Part shown: piece by piece, positions 7,600 to 15,557 of the stretch
Position numbering within the stretch: position 1 is the first letter of the stretch
Layout of the letters: each line of letters opens with the position of its first letter
DNA from: Anaerolineae bacterium
GTDB lineage: Bacteria; Chloroflexota; Anaerolineae; CG2-30-64-16
NCBI GenBank assembly: GCA_026645775.1
Contig: JAPKMS010000154.1
Span: 1 to 42,928 of the forward strand
Reading direction: 5' to 3'
Length of the DNA stretch: 42,928 bases
The notes under the pieces: generated by a model
What the model was told of the DNA's origin: nothing
Databases searched by the model: none
Seen by the model: only the letters and a program-made list of their open reading frames with translations
Translations under genes and position numbers: made by a program

Positions 7600-8724
7600 C
7601 TACCCACAGCCGACGCCGGTCGGCTTCGCGGCGGTTGCTGCGACTTCCAGTCGCACGGCGTCGGTCTGCGACTGTGTTGAACACAACAGCGCCCGGCGCA
7701 GGCCCCAGGTGTTCCCGTGCGCCGCGTGCGCCACCCAGCCCTGCACGCGCAGGCTGAGCTCGGCCGGCGACAACTCGCCGCGGGCGATCTGCCGGCGCCA
7801 CAGCCGCAGCCGCCGGGCGAACGCGACCCCGTTGCGGCGCTTCAGCCGCCGGTGATCGGAATAGACGCGGAACCCCAGGAATGGGATGCCGGTCGAGACC
7901 GGGTAAACCGTGCTTTCGCGCGCGTGGATGGTCAGCCGCAGGCCGGCCAGGAAGCCCTGGATGGCGTCCTTCCAGGCCCACAGCGCCCGTTTCTCGTCGG
8001 CAAAGAGCAGGAAATCATCCACGTAACGCAGATAGGCGGGGCAGCGTAACTCCCGCTTGACGAACTGGTCCAGCTCATTCAGATAGACGTTGGCCCAGAA
8101 CTGGCTGGTCAGGTTCCCGATGGGGAGGCCGCGCGGGCGCTCCACGGCGAACAGATCGTCGCCGGGGAAGTAGACCATCTCGTACTCATGCGCCAGCACG
8201 CCCGCACCGCCGGCCAGGATCTGATCGACCAGCCACAACGCCTGCGGGTCGGCGATCTTGCGTGCCAGGATGCCGCGGAGGAGGGTCAGATCGATGCTCG
8301 GAAAGAACTGCTCGACATCGCACTGCAAGACGTAAGGGTAACGCCGGCTGAACGCCTGGGCGCGATCCAGCGCGGCATGCGTGCCCTTGCCGACACGGTT
8401 GGCGTAGGAATCGCCGATGAAGGTCCGCTCGAAGAGCGGCTCGATGACGTTGCACAGCGCGTGGTGCACCACCCGGTCGCGAAACGGCGCGGCCGAGATC
8501 AGCCGGTGTTTGGGATCGCGGATGTAGAACGACGTGTACGGGCCCGGCCGGTAAGTCTGCGCGACCAGCTCATCCTGCAACCGGCACAGGGCCGCCTCCA
8601 CGTCAAACTCGAATGTGGCCACCGGCGCCTGCCCGCGTTTGCCCCTGGCCGCCTTGCGATAGGCGACGTACAGGTTTTCGAAGCTGGTCACTTCATCATA
8701 CAGATGGTTGAAACGTTTCGGCAT
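7600..8724 (-). CDS. DGR-type reverse transcriptase
   Basis: RT blocks: LISAAPFRDRVVHHALCNVIEPLFERTFIGDSYANRVGKGTHAALDRAQ, YVLQCDVEQFFPSID, LPIGNLTSQFWANVYLNELDQFVK, CPAYLRYVDDFLLFA; associated Avd/TR/VR. Confidence 0.96.
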   Translation of the reverse strand: MPKRFNHLYDEVTSFENLYVAYRKAARGKRGQAPVATFEFDVEAALCRLQDELVAQTYRPGPYTSFYIRDPKHRLISAAPFRDRVVHHALCNVIEPLFERTFIGDSYANRVGKGTHAALDRAQAFSRRYPYVLQCDVEQFFPSIDLTLLRGILARKIADPQALWLVDQILAGGAGVLAHEYEMVYFPGDDLFAVERPRGLPIGNLTSQFWANVYLNELDQFVKRELRCPAYLRYVDDFLLFADEKRALWAWKDAIQGFLAGLRLTIHARESTVYPVSTGIPFLGFRVYSDHRRLKRRNGVAFARRLRLWRRQIARGELSPAELSLRVQGWVAHAAHGNTWGLRRALLCSTQSQTDAVRLEVAATAAKPTGVGCG

Positions 8725-8843
8725 CGTCGGTCAAAAAAGCTAAATGACGAAGATCTCGAAGACGCTCGCCGCGGCGACTCCCTTCGTGGTCTTCGCGCTT
8801 CGTGAACTTCGCGGTGCTTGGCGCCTTCGTGGTCCAAACACCC

Positions 8844-8951
8844 TGCCGCGCGTCTGGGGAAGGGGCTACGCCCCTTCCCCAGACCCCATCCCCCAGAACG
8901 CCAGCAGACAGAAGTACGCAGAAATCAGAAATACAGCAATCAGAACGATAG
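8844..8951. repeat. VR2 3' flank duplicate of 3641-3748 with the same 29-nt hairpin (8854-8882)
   Basis: One mismatch over 108 bp versus the VR1 flank. Confidence 0.9.
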
Positions 8952-11900
8952 GGACAACACCACCCGAAACCCGATGATCGTGTTGAAGAGGTCAGGTCCG
9001 TCGTCGATGCGGTAGGCGCAGCGGGCGTTCCTCTGATGATTGTTCCACGACCCGCCCCGCACCACCCGGCGGCCTGCGGCTTCCAACTCGTTCCGGCCGT
9101 CATCGTCCCGATACGGATAATCCTGGAACAGGCCCAAAGTCCACTCCCAGACGTTGCCGGTCAGGTCGTGCAGCCCCGCCGCGTCCTGGGCTGTGGCGCC
9201 GCGCGGGTACATGCCGGCCGGCGAAGCATGGGCGATGCGCCCTTCGATGTTGGCCCGCTCATCGTCCCAAGGCTCGTTCCCCCAGGCGTAGACCCGCCCG
9301 TCCTGCCCGCGCGCCGCGCGCTCCCATTCGGCCTCGGTGGGCAGGCGCACCTCGTAGCCGGCCGGGAGCAGGTTGCCCGCACCCGGAGATGCTTCGCTGG
9401 ACTCTCGCCGCGATGCACCTTGAGCCACGGACCCGCTCAGCATGACAGCAGGCAGAATGCTAGCGTTCAGCCAGCGGCAGTAGGCCACCGCCTCGAACCA
9501 CGAAACCCCCATCACCGGCCGATTGGGATGGAGCCGCTGCTCGTCCCACCCCATCGGCTCCCCACGGCGTTCCGGCGAACGCGTCTTCAGCCAGTCGCGG
9601 CCGGCGGCGGTCCACCAGGGTGCGTCCTCGGCGTAGCCGCCGGCGGCCACGAACGCCGCCATCTGCGCCACCGTGGTCGGGTAGCGCGCGATCCAGTACC
9701 GGTAGGGGATCTGTACCTGCGGTGGGTTGCCAAGCTCGTCAGAGTACGCATCTTTGTCGCCTTTCCGGCTGCCCATCACGAACGGCCCGGCCGGGATCTC
9801 TACGAAGCCGTGCAGCGGCTCCGGTTGGCCCCGGTAACGGCACGGCAGAGCGTAGAAATCCGGGTCAAAGCGCGGGTCGCCCAGTTGGGCCAGGATGTCG
9901 CCGGCCGCGGCGCGCTCGGCCGCGGGCAGGCGTCCTTCCTCCACCAGGCGCTCCAGCCAGCGCCGGGTGCGGTCGACGATGGCCTGGCAATGCGGCTGGG
10001 TGCAGGCTTCGGCGGGCAGCTTGAGCTCCAGAGCAGCCTGGCCGGCCAGCGCAGCCGCACGCCAATGCGCATCCGTGATGCGGGCGACCCGCTCCGGCTC
10101 CTGCGGCAGCAGCGTGTTGATCACGTTGACCGCATCTCCCAGCCCGCCCTGGCGCTTCTTGCCCACTCCCAGCAGGAAGACCTCACGCCACCAGGCCGCG
10201 TCCTCGGTCACCAGGTCGCGCAGCCGGGCCGCGAACTCAGCCTCGGTGCGCGCCAGGTGGCAGGCCGCCAGGTACTCCTGGAAGGAACGATGGGGGAAGG
10301 CGTAGATCCCCTCGCGGCGCGCCACCAGCAGGCCGGTACGATTCTTGAGGTAACGCAGGAGTTCATCAGGGTCCAGGCTGCCCAGCAGCGGCTTGAAGGC
10401 CACCAGCACGTCCCCCTCGGCCACGTCGGCCGGGCCGTCGTCCCGCTCCGGCCCCTGCCGCTGCCGGTCATGCGCCGCGAAGGCCAGCGCCTCCAGCGCC
10501 GCGCGGATGCGCTCCTCGCCCGCGCCCAGCGCCTGCGTGATGCCGGGCTCCATCACCGGCTCGCCGTCGGGGCTCTTGGTCTCGCTCAACCGTTGCCAGC
10601 GGCCCAACAGCAGCTTCACCGTCTCCTCGTACAGCCCCGCGCGGTCTTCGGGCAGTTGGCCCCAACTGGAGTGCAGCGTGGCCATTAACGTCAACAGCAG
10701 CGGCCGCGAGGCCAGGTCGGCCAGGTAGGCGCGCTCGTTCAGCGCGGCCTGCAACCGGCGCCCCTTGTCGCGCGCCAGATCGGACCCCCATCCCATGAAG
10801 GGCCGCACCGCGTCGTACCAGCGATCCACGAACCGGCCGATCTGCGCCTCGTTGAACGGCGCCAGCGCCAGGGTGGTGAAACGGGGCAGCCGCCACTGCC
10901 GGTCGGCGTAGGCGTAGGGCCGGGCCGTCACCAGGATGCGCGACGGGGTCTTGCCCAGCACGTCAGCCAGCTCGCGCACCGCGGCCAGCAGCACTGCGCG
11001 GCGGCGCCGCGCCTCGGGCACCTCATCCAGCCCATCCAGCAGGATGAAACCGCCCTCCCGCAGCAGCCGGTCGCGCAGGTAGGGCAGGAGCTTGTCCGCG
11101 GCATCAGCTCCCAGCCGCGCCGCGATGTCGCCGTGCAGCGCGGCCCACAACATCTGCGCCGTGCCCGCCGTCACCTCGGCCGGGATATGGCGCGCGGCCA
11201 CGTCGCGCAGCACCAGGCGCACCGGCAAGAGGCCGCGCCAACCCTCAGGCAGCGCCGGGCTGCCCCCGCACAGCAAATAAGCCAGGTAGTTCACGAACGT
11301 CGTCTTGCCGGAACCCGGATCGCCCAGGAGCACTGTCCGGGCCGCGGCCGGCGCGGCCAGCGCCTTCAGCAGCGACGCCCGGTCGCCGCCTTCCCCGCGC
11401 ATCAGCCGCAGCGCCCAGGTGCGCTCAGCCCGGGCCGACTTCTCAGGTTTGTCGGTGCTGCCGGGCCTCTCCTCCGCCGCGGTCACCACGTCCAGGTCCA
11501 CGTAGATGTCGGGCAGCGGGATCGGCTGCACCCCGCTCGTGCGCACATACTCGACGTCGATCACGCCCAGCGGCAGCCGGCAGCATTCGGCGGCCAGCGA
11601 CGTGTAGTAAGCCTGCATCAAGTCCAGCGGCGGCGCTTCCGGCGTGACGTTCACCGTCAGGTCGCGGCCGGCCAAGAGACCGCCCCGGTTATCCACCTTC
11701 CCACCGAAGAAGCTGCCGCCGATGTGTGCCGTCCCGGCCGCCACCTCCTCCAGGAGGTCGATGATGGCCGGCAGGTCGGAGCGGGGCACGCTGTGTTCTC
11801 TGTATCGGCGGATCAGCTCATCCCCGACCGCCTCGGCGACCCTGGCAGCCAGCTCCTCCGCGTCCCGGTACGTCGCATACTTCACCCCCAGCGATTGTGC

Positions 11901-12209
11901 GTACCGCACCACATCCGGCGGCGCGGCCGCATGCACGAAGACCAGGCGCGGCTTGTCCGCAGCTTTGGCCGTCCTGGCCTCCTCCTTCACCGGATCGGTG
12001 ACCGCCTGGCCCAACAGCAGCACAAAAATGTCGCAGGCGCGCACTTTGCTCAGGTACGACTCGGCCAGCGGCAGTGCGGACGCGCTGGTGAGCTCAAATA
12101 GCCAGGGCCGCGTCAGCGGGATCGCCCGGATCGCGGCCTGCACGGCCCCCCGCTCGGCCGCCATGCCGCCGATGACGGAGCTGATGAAGACGAGGAGTGA
12201 GTTTTCCAT
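8940..12209 (-). CDS. DUF4062 (TIR-like)-NACHT-FGE-sulfatase STAND protein; DGR target 2
   Basis: N-term MENSLLVFISSVIGGMAAERGAVQAAIRAIP...ACDIFVLLLG (DUF4062-like); motif GSFFGGKVDNRGGLLAGRD; Walker A TVLLGDPGSGKTTFVNYLAYLL; Walker B FILLDGLDEVPEARRR; SRILVTARPYAY; FGE blocks FVEIPAGPFVMGS, RLPTEAEWERAARG, HDLTGNVWEWTLG. Start 33 nt inside the track ORF. Confidence 0.92.
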   Translation of the reverse strand: MENSLLVFISSVIGGMAAERGAVQAAIRAIPLTRPWLFELTSASALPLAESYLSKVRACDIFVLLLGQAVTDPVKEEARTAKAADKPRLVFVHAAAPPDVVRYAQSLGVKYATYRDAEELAARVAEAVGDELIRRYREHSVPRSDLPAIIDLLEEVAAGTAHIGGSFFGGKVDNRGGLLAGRDLTVNVTPEAPPLDLMQAYYTSLAAECCRLPLGVIDVEYVRTSGVQPIPLPDIYVDLDVVTAAEERPGSTDKPEKSARAERTWALRLMRGEGGDRASLLKALAAPAAARTVLLGDPGSGKTTFVNYLAYLLCGGSPALPEGWRGLLPVRLVLRDVAARHIPAEVTAGTAQMLWAALHGDIAARLGADAADKLLPYLRDRLLREGGFILLDGLDEVPEARRRRAVLLAAVRELADVLGKTPSRILVTARPYAYADRQWRLPRFTTLALAPFNEAQIGRFVDRWYDAVRPFMGWGSDLARDKGRRLQAALNERAYLADLASRPLLLTLMATLHSSWGQLPEDRAGLYEETVKLLLGRWQRLSETKSPDGEPVMEPGITQALGAGEERIRAALEALAFAAHDRQRQGPERDDGPADVAEGDVLVAFKPLLGSLDPDELLRYLKNRTGLLVARREGIYAFPHRSFQEYLAACHLARTEAEFAARLRDLVTEDAAWWREVFLLGVGKKRQGGLGDAVNVINTLLPQEPERVARITDAHWRAAALAGQAALELKLPAEACTQPHCQAIVDRTRRWLERLVEEGRLPAAERAAAGDILAQLGDPRFDPDFYALPCRYRGQPEPLHGFVEIPAGPFVMGSRKGDKDAYSDELGNPPQVQIPYRYWIARYPTTVAQMAAFVAAGGYAEDAPWWTAAGRDWLKTRSPERRGEPMGWDEQRLHPNRPVMGVSWFEAVAYCRWLNASILPAVMLSGSVAQGASRRESSEASPGAGNLLPAGYEVRLPTEAEWERAARGQDGRVYAWGNEPWDDERANIEGRIAHASPAGMYPRGATAQDAAGLHDLTGNVWEWTLGLFQDYPYRDDDGRNELEAAGRRVVRGGSWNNHQRNARCAYRIDDGPDLFNTIIGFRVVLSLSF
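8952..9072 (-). other. DGR variable repeat VR2
   Basis: 121 bp, ungapped match to TR; 6 differences, all at template adenines. Confidence 0.95.
9386..9446 (-). repeat. 61-bp dispersed repeat, copy inside the FGE domain of DGR target 2
   Basis: Reverse complement gtcatgctgagcgggtccgtggctcaaggtgcatcgcggcgagagtccagcgaagcatctc; same length and ends as 6641-6701. Confidence 0.85.
11646..11720 (-). other. Third copy of the shared 19-residue motif, between DUF4062 and NACHT
   Basis: GGSFFGGKVDNRGGLLAGRDLTVNV. Confidence 0.85.
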
Positions 12210-12358
12210 CGGTGAGACCTCACAATCTGCATCGAAAGGCAAGGGTAAGAAGCGTCGCGGTACAGTATACCCGAAAAGAGCACGTCGGCCACGCGGGGAG
12301 AGCCGGTGCGATGCGGGGCCCAGGCGCTTAACCCCAAATTCGACAACTCAGCGCAATC

Positions 12359-12408
12359 AAAAACGGCCCTCGGTTTCCGCCTTTGGCGAGAAACCGGGGG
12401 CCGTTTTT
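12359..12408 (-). terminator. Rho-independent terminator-like hairpin (possibly bidirectional)
   Basis: aaaaacggccctcggttt...aaaccgggggccgttttt between the GNAT gene and the NACHT gene. Confidence 0.8.
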
Positions 12409-12441
12409 AAAGCGATCCGGAAACCCTGCCTGTCCGCAGTC

Positions 12442-12987
12442 TTAGCCTGCCCACTCCCGTCGCAACAGGCCGTACAACACCATATCATACCGCTGCCCAT
12501 CCCGGTGCAGCGCCTCCCGATAGACGCCTTCGCGCACGAAGCCCAGCTTCTCGTACAGCGCGATGGCCCGCTCGTTGTAGGCAAACACGGTGAGCTGCAC
12601 CCGGTGCAGATTCAGCTCGCCGAACGCGAAGTTGAGGGCCAGCCGCAGCGCCCCGCCGCCGATGCCCTGGCCCCAGTGTCCCCGGTCGCCGATGCCGATG
12701 CCCAGCCACGCGACGCCCTGGTTCCACAGGATGCCGTCCAGCTCGATCCAGCCCAACAGGTCGTCAAGCTCCGGCGGCCGGATGGCGAACAGGTAGCCGT
12801 TTGGGCTGCGCTGCGCGTCATCCAGCCACTTGCCCAGCTCATCGGCCGTCTGCGGCTTGGCGGCACGCGCGTCGAGCAGCCGCAGGAAGCCCGCATCGTT
12901 GTGCCACCGGGCCAGGGTCGGGAGGTCCTCTTTGGTGATCGCGGTCAGCCGAACGCGGTCGCCCACAAACAAGTTATCAGCGATCAC
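12442..12987 (-). CDS. GNAT N-acetyltransferase (RimJ/RimL-like)
   Basis: VRLTAITKEDLPTLARWHNDAGF...LGIGIGDRGHWGQGIGGGALRLALNFAFGELNLHRVQLTVFAYNERAIALYEKLGFVREGVYREALHRDGQRYDMVLYGLL. Confidence 0.93.
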   Translation of the reverse strand: MIADNLFVGDRVRLTAITKEDLPTLARWHNDAGFLRLLDARAAKPQTADELGKWLDDAQRSPNGYLFAIRPPELDDLLGWIELDGILWNQGVAWLGIGIGDRGHWGQGIGGGALRLALNFAFGELNLHRVQLTVFAYNERAIALYEKLGFVREGVYREALHRDGQRYDMVLYGLLRREWAG

Positions 12988-12995
12988 GACGTCCT

Positions 12996-13925
12996 TCAGC
13001 TTGCCCCGCCGACCGCCCGGAAGTCAGGGGCCGCCTCGGATTCATCGTTCAGCACTTTCTGCCACAGCTCGTCGCCGTAGCCGATCAGATCCGGGATCTT
13101 GTCCGCCCGGTCCATGCCGATGTTCTCGCGCAGATCCACCTGGAAGCGCCGGAAGTCGATCCCCTCGAACATCGTGGCGACCAGGTGCACCTGCTGGGTG
13201 TCGGACGACTGCCCGAACGCGCCGAGCACCGGGTCGAGCCATTCCCAGGGCCACAGCTTGTTGGCCTGGCCCGGCTTGAGCCCGTTGGGAAAGTGCCCGG
13301 TGCCGAAGCTGATCAGCGTCGTCTCGGCCGGGTCCCAGTGCTGGCAGAACTTCGCCTCGTACGCGGCAAGATAACACGGGTTGGCGTAGGAGCCGACGCC
13401 GCCATCCACGTAGCGCTCATCGACTGCGGGGAAGAAGGTGGGCACGGACGAGGATGCCAGCACGGCCTTGACCACCGACCAATCGGCATACTCGGCCTTC
13501 CACGGCTTGACAAAGCGCGACCGGTTTTCCACCAGATCGAAGACGGGGATGACGATATCGATCGGCGGTGTGGCCGTCCAGAAATCGCCCATCTTGATGT
13601 CGCCGAGGTGCTTCCGCAAGGCCTCTGCCAGCGGTTCGTGCGGGTAGCGGTACTTGAGGATCAGCCACAGTTTGCTGCGGAGCGTCTTCTGGAAGATGAC
13701 GTCGCCGAGGGAGATATACAACGCGTGCAATTGCTTGGCGGTCAGCCCCGCGCCGATGGCCGCGGAGATGATCGAGCCGGTCGAGGTGCCGGCTGCCAAC
13801 TGGAAGATCTGGCGCACAGGCTTGCCGAGGTGATCTTCCAGCTTGCTCAGGGCTTGTGTGATCACCACACCGCGGATGCCGCCACCGTCGATGGCGATCG
13901 CTACGTTTTTGCGAAACGGCTTCAT
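12996..13925 (-). CDS. Patatin-like phospholipase
   Basis: AIDGGGIRGVVITQAL, AAGTSTGSIISAAI (GxSxG variant), ERYVDGGVGSYANP (DGG). Start trimmed to MKPFRKNV. Confidence 0.93.
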   Translation of the reverse strand: MKPFRKNVAIAIDGGGIRGVVITQALSKLEDHLGKPVRQIFQLAAGTSTGSIISAAIGAGLTAKQLHALYISLGDVIFQKTLRSKLWLILKYRYPHEPLAEALRKHLGDIKMGDFWTATPPIDIVIPVFDLVENRSRFVKPWKAEYADWSVVKAVLASSSVPTFFPAVDERYVDGGVGSYANPCYLAAYEAKFCQHWDPAETTLISFGTGHFPNGLKPGQANKLWPWEWLDPVLGAFGQSSDTQQVHLVATMFEGIDFRRFQVDLRENIGMDRADKIPDLIGYGDELWQKVLNDESEAAPDFRAVGGAS

Positions 13926-14051
13926 GACTCGGGCCTCCCTTCTGAAACACAAAGGCGGACACACCGAAAACCGGATAAGTCCGGGTTTAGTGTTTTTATT
14001 GTACGATGTAAGAGAGGTCTTGTCAAGCGTTTTTTTGGGTTGGGTGCCAGC

Positions 14052-15446
14052 CTACGGGTTCAACCGTAGGTCGCCGCCCCATGCATTCAGCAGGCGCCCG
14101 TCGGCAGCATGGCGCCAGGCATAGGTGCGCCGATAGCCGTAGTCGGTGCTGAAACTCGAGAAGAGCTTGCTCGGCATGTTGGTGGGCGTATGCCGGCCCA
14201 ATGCGCGCGCGCCGCGCAGCGCCATCTGCGCGGGGCTGTAGGCCGTGCGGCAGAACCAATCATAGGCGCGTTCAAGCTCGGCCACGGTCATTGACTTCGG
14301 CTGGAAGGTGACGTGCGCGGTGTCATAGTAGCGCCACGCCCGGTCCAGCAGACGATTTTCGCTGACCAACTGGTCGCGGAACGGGGTGCCGGGATACGGC
14401 GTGAGCACCGTCATGCTGACGCTGTCCAGGCCGCTTTCGCGCACGAACTCCCAGGTATCCACCAGGGTTTGCGGGGTGTCATGGTCGAAGCCGAAGACAA
14501 ACAGCCCGACGACGCCGATACCTTGCGCCTGGATCGCCTTGATGGCCTCGCGATATTGTGCGATCTGGCCCTTGCTCTTGCCGCCCAGCTCGCGGCGGTT
14601 GGCGGGGTTGACCGACTCGAAACCGAGGAATAACTTGTCCAGGTGCGCCAGTTTGGCCAGGCGCAACAGATCCGGGTATTGGCTCACCATCATCTCGGCC
14701 TGGGCGGTCCAACTGCGCAGCGGCAAGGGCGCCAACGCCTTCAAGAGCGCCTCGATGTACGCCGGATCGGTGCGAAACGCCAGACCGAAGTTATCGTCGG
14801 TCAGGAAGAAGCGCTTGATGCCGCGGCGGCCGATCTCGTCTACCACTTCGTCGATCGGGCGCAGCCGCATGCGCTGGCCGCTGACCCGGATCGCCGTGCA
14901 GAAGGAGCAGTTGCGCGGACAGCCGCGGGTGATCTCCATCATCGGGGTCCAATACCGGCGGTTCTCATCCATCATCCGGATCACACGGTCGGTGATGGGC
15001 GCCACGCCGGCCAGGTCGGCCCAGGTGCTGTCGTGATAGCGCGGCTGCAGGCGGTCGTGGATGAAATCCTGGATCAGTTGCGGCCAGGTATGATAGGCCT
15101 CCCCGGTCACCACGACATCGGCCCAACCCGCCACATCTTCCGACGCCAGCGTAACATGCGCGCCGCCCACCACCACCGTCCGCACCCCGGCCCGGTGCGC
15201 GATGCCGGCCATCCGCTCGGCCGATTCGATAGCCAGCGTCTTGCTGGTGATGCCCACCAGGTCGTTGGGGCCGAGCTGCTGCAGCCGGCCATCCAGGCAC
15301 TCCAGATTCTCATCCCAGATTTCGACCGGGATCTCCGCGGGCACCAGCGCCGCCAGGCGCATCAACGTGTAGGGCGCGCCCGTGCCGCGTCCCAAAATGC
15401 GGCCTTCCCGCCCCGGGTGAATCAATACCACTCGCCGAATATCCAA
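14052..15446 (-). CDS. B12-binding-domain radical SAM protein
   Basis: N-terminal cobalamin-binding-like region (VVVGGAHVTL); ITRGCPRNCSFCTAIRVSG (CxxxCxxC); LFLGFESVNPANRREL. Confidence 0.93.
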   Translation of the reverse strand: MDIRRVVLIHPGREGRILGRGTGAPYTLMRLAALVPAEIPVEIWDENLECLDGRLQQLGPNDLVGITSKTLAIESAERMAGIAHRAGVRTVVVGGAHVTLASEDVAGWADVVVTGEAYHTWPQLIQDFIHDRLQPRYHDSTWADLAGVAPITDRVIRMMDENRRYWTPMMEITRGCPRNCSFCTAIRVSGQRMRLRPIDEVVDEIGRRGIKRFFLTDDNFGLAFRTDPAYIEALLKALAPLPLRSWTAQAEMMVSQYPDLLRLAKLAHLDKLFLGFESVNPANRRELGGKSKGQIAQYREAIKAIQAQGIGVVGLFVFGFDHDTPQTLVDTWEFVRESGLDSVSMTVLTPYPGTPFRDQLVSENRLLDRAWRYYDTAHVTFQPKSMTVAELERAYDWFCRTAYSPAQMALRGARALGRHTPTNMPSKLFSSFSTDYGYRRTYAWRHAADGRLLNAWGGDLRLNP

Positions 15447-15473
15447 AACACTCTCCTTCTAACTTGCTCTCTA

Positions 15474-15547
15474 TCCGAAAATCCGCTCTGGCCGGTCTCC
15501 GACCGAGCCCGGGCACGGTCAGAGACCGGCCCTGAGCAGTTTTCGGA
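15474..15547. repeat. Long imperfect inverted repeat (about 32-nt arms)
   Basis: tccgaaaatccgctctggccggtctccgaccg ... cggtcagagaccggccctgagcagttttcgga between two minus-strand genes. Confidence 0.75.
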
Positions 15548-15557
15548 TGGGTTTTCG

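Noticed and set aside
7139-7981. 280-aa ORF as a single protein
   Set aside because: The N-terminal part is an out-of-frame overlap with the RT and the 26-bp repeats; the real avd starts at 7486
11644-13080. 478-aa plus-strand ORF
   Set aside because: Runs antisense across the DUF4062-NACHT 5' region, a terminator and the GNAT gene
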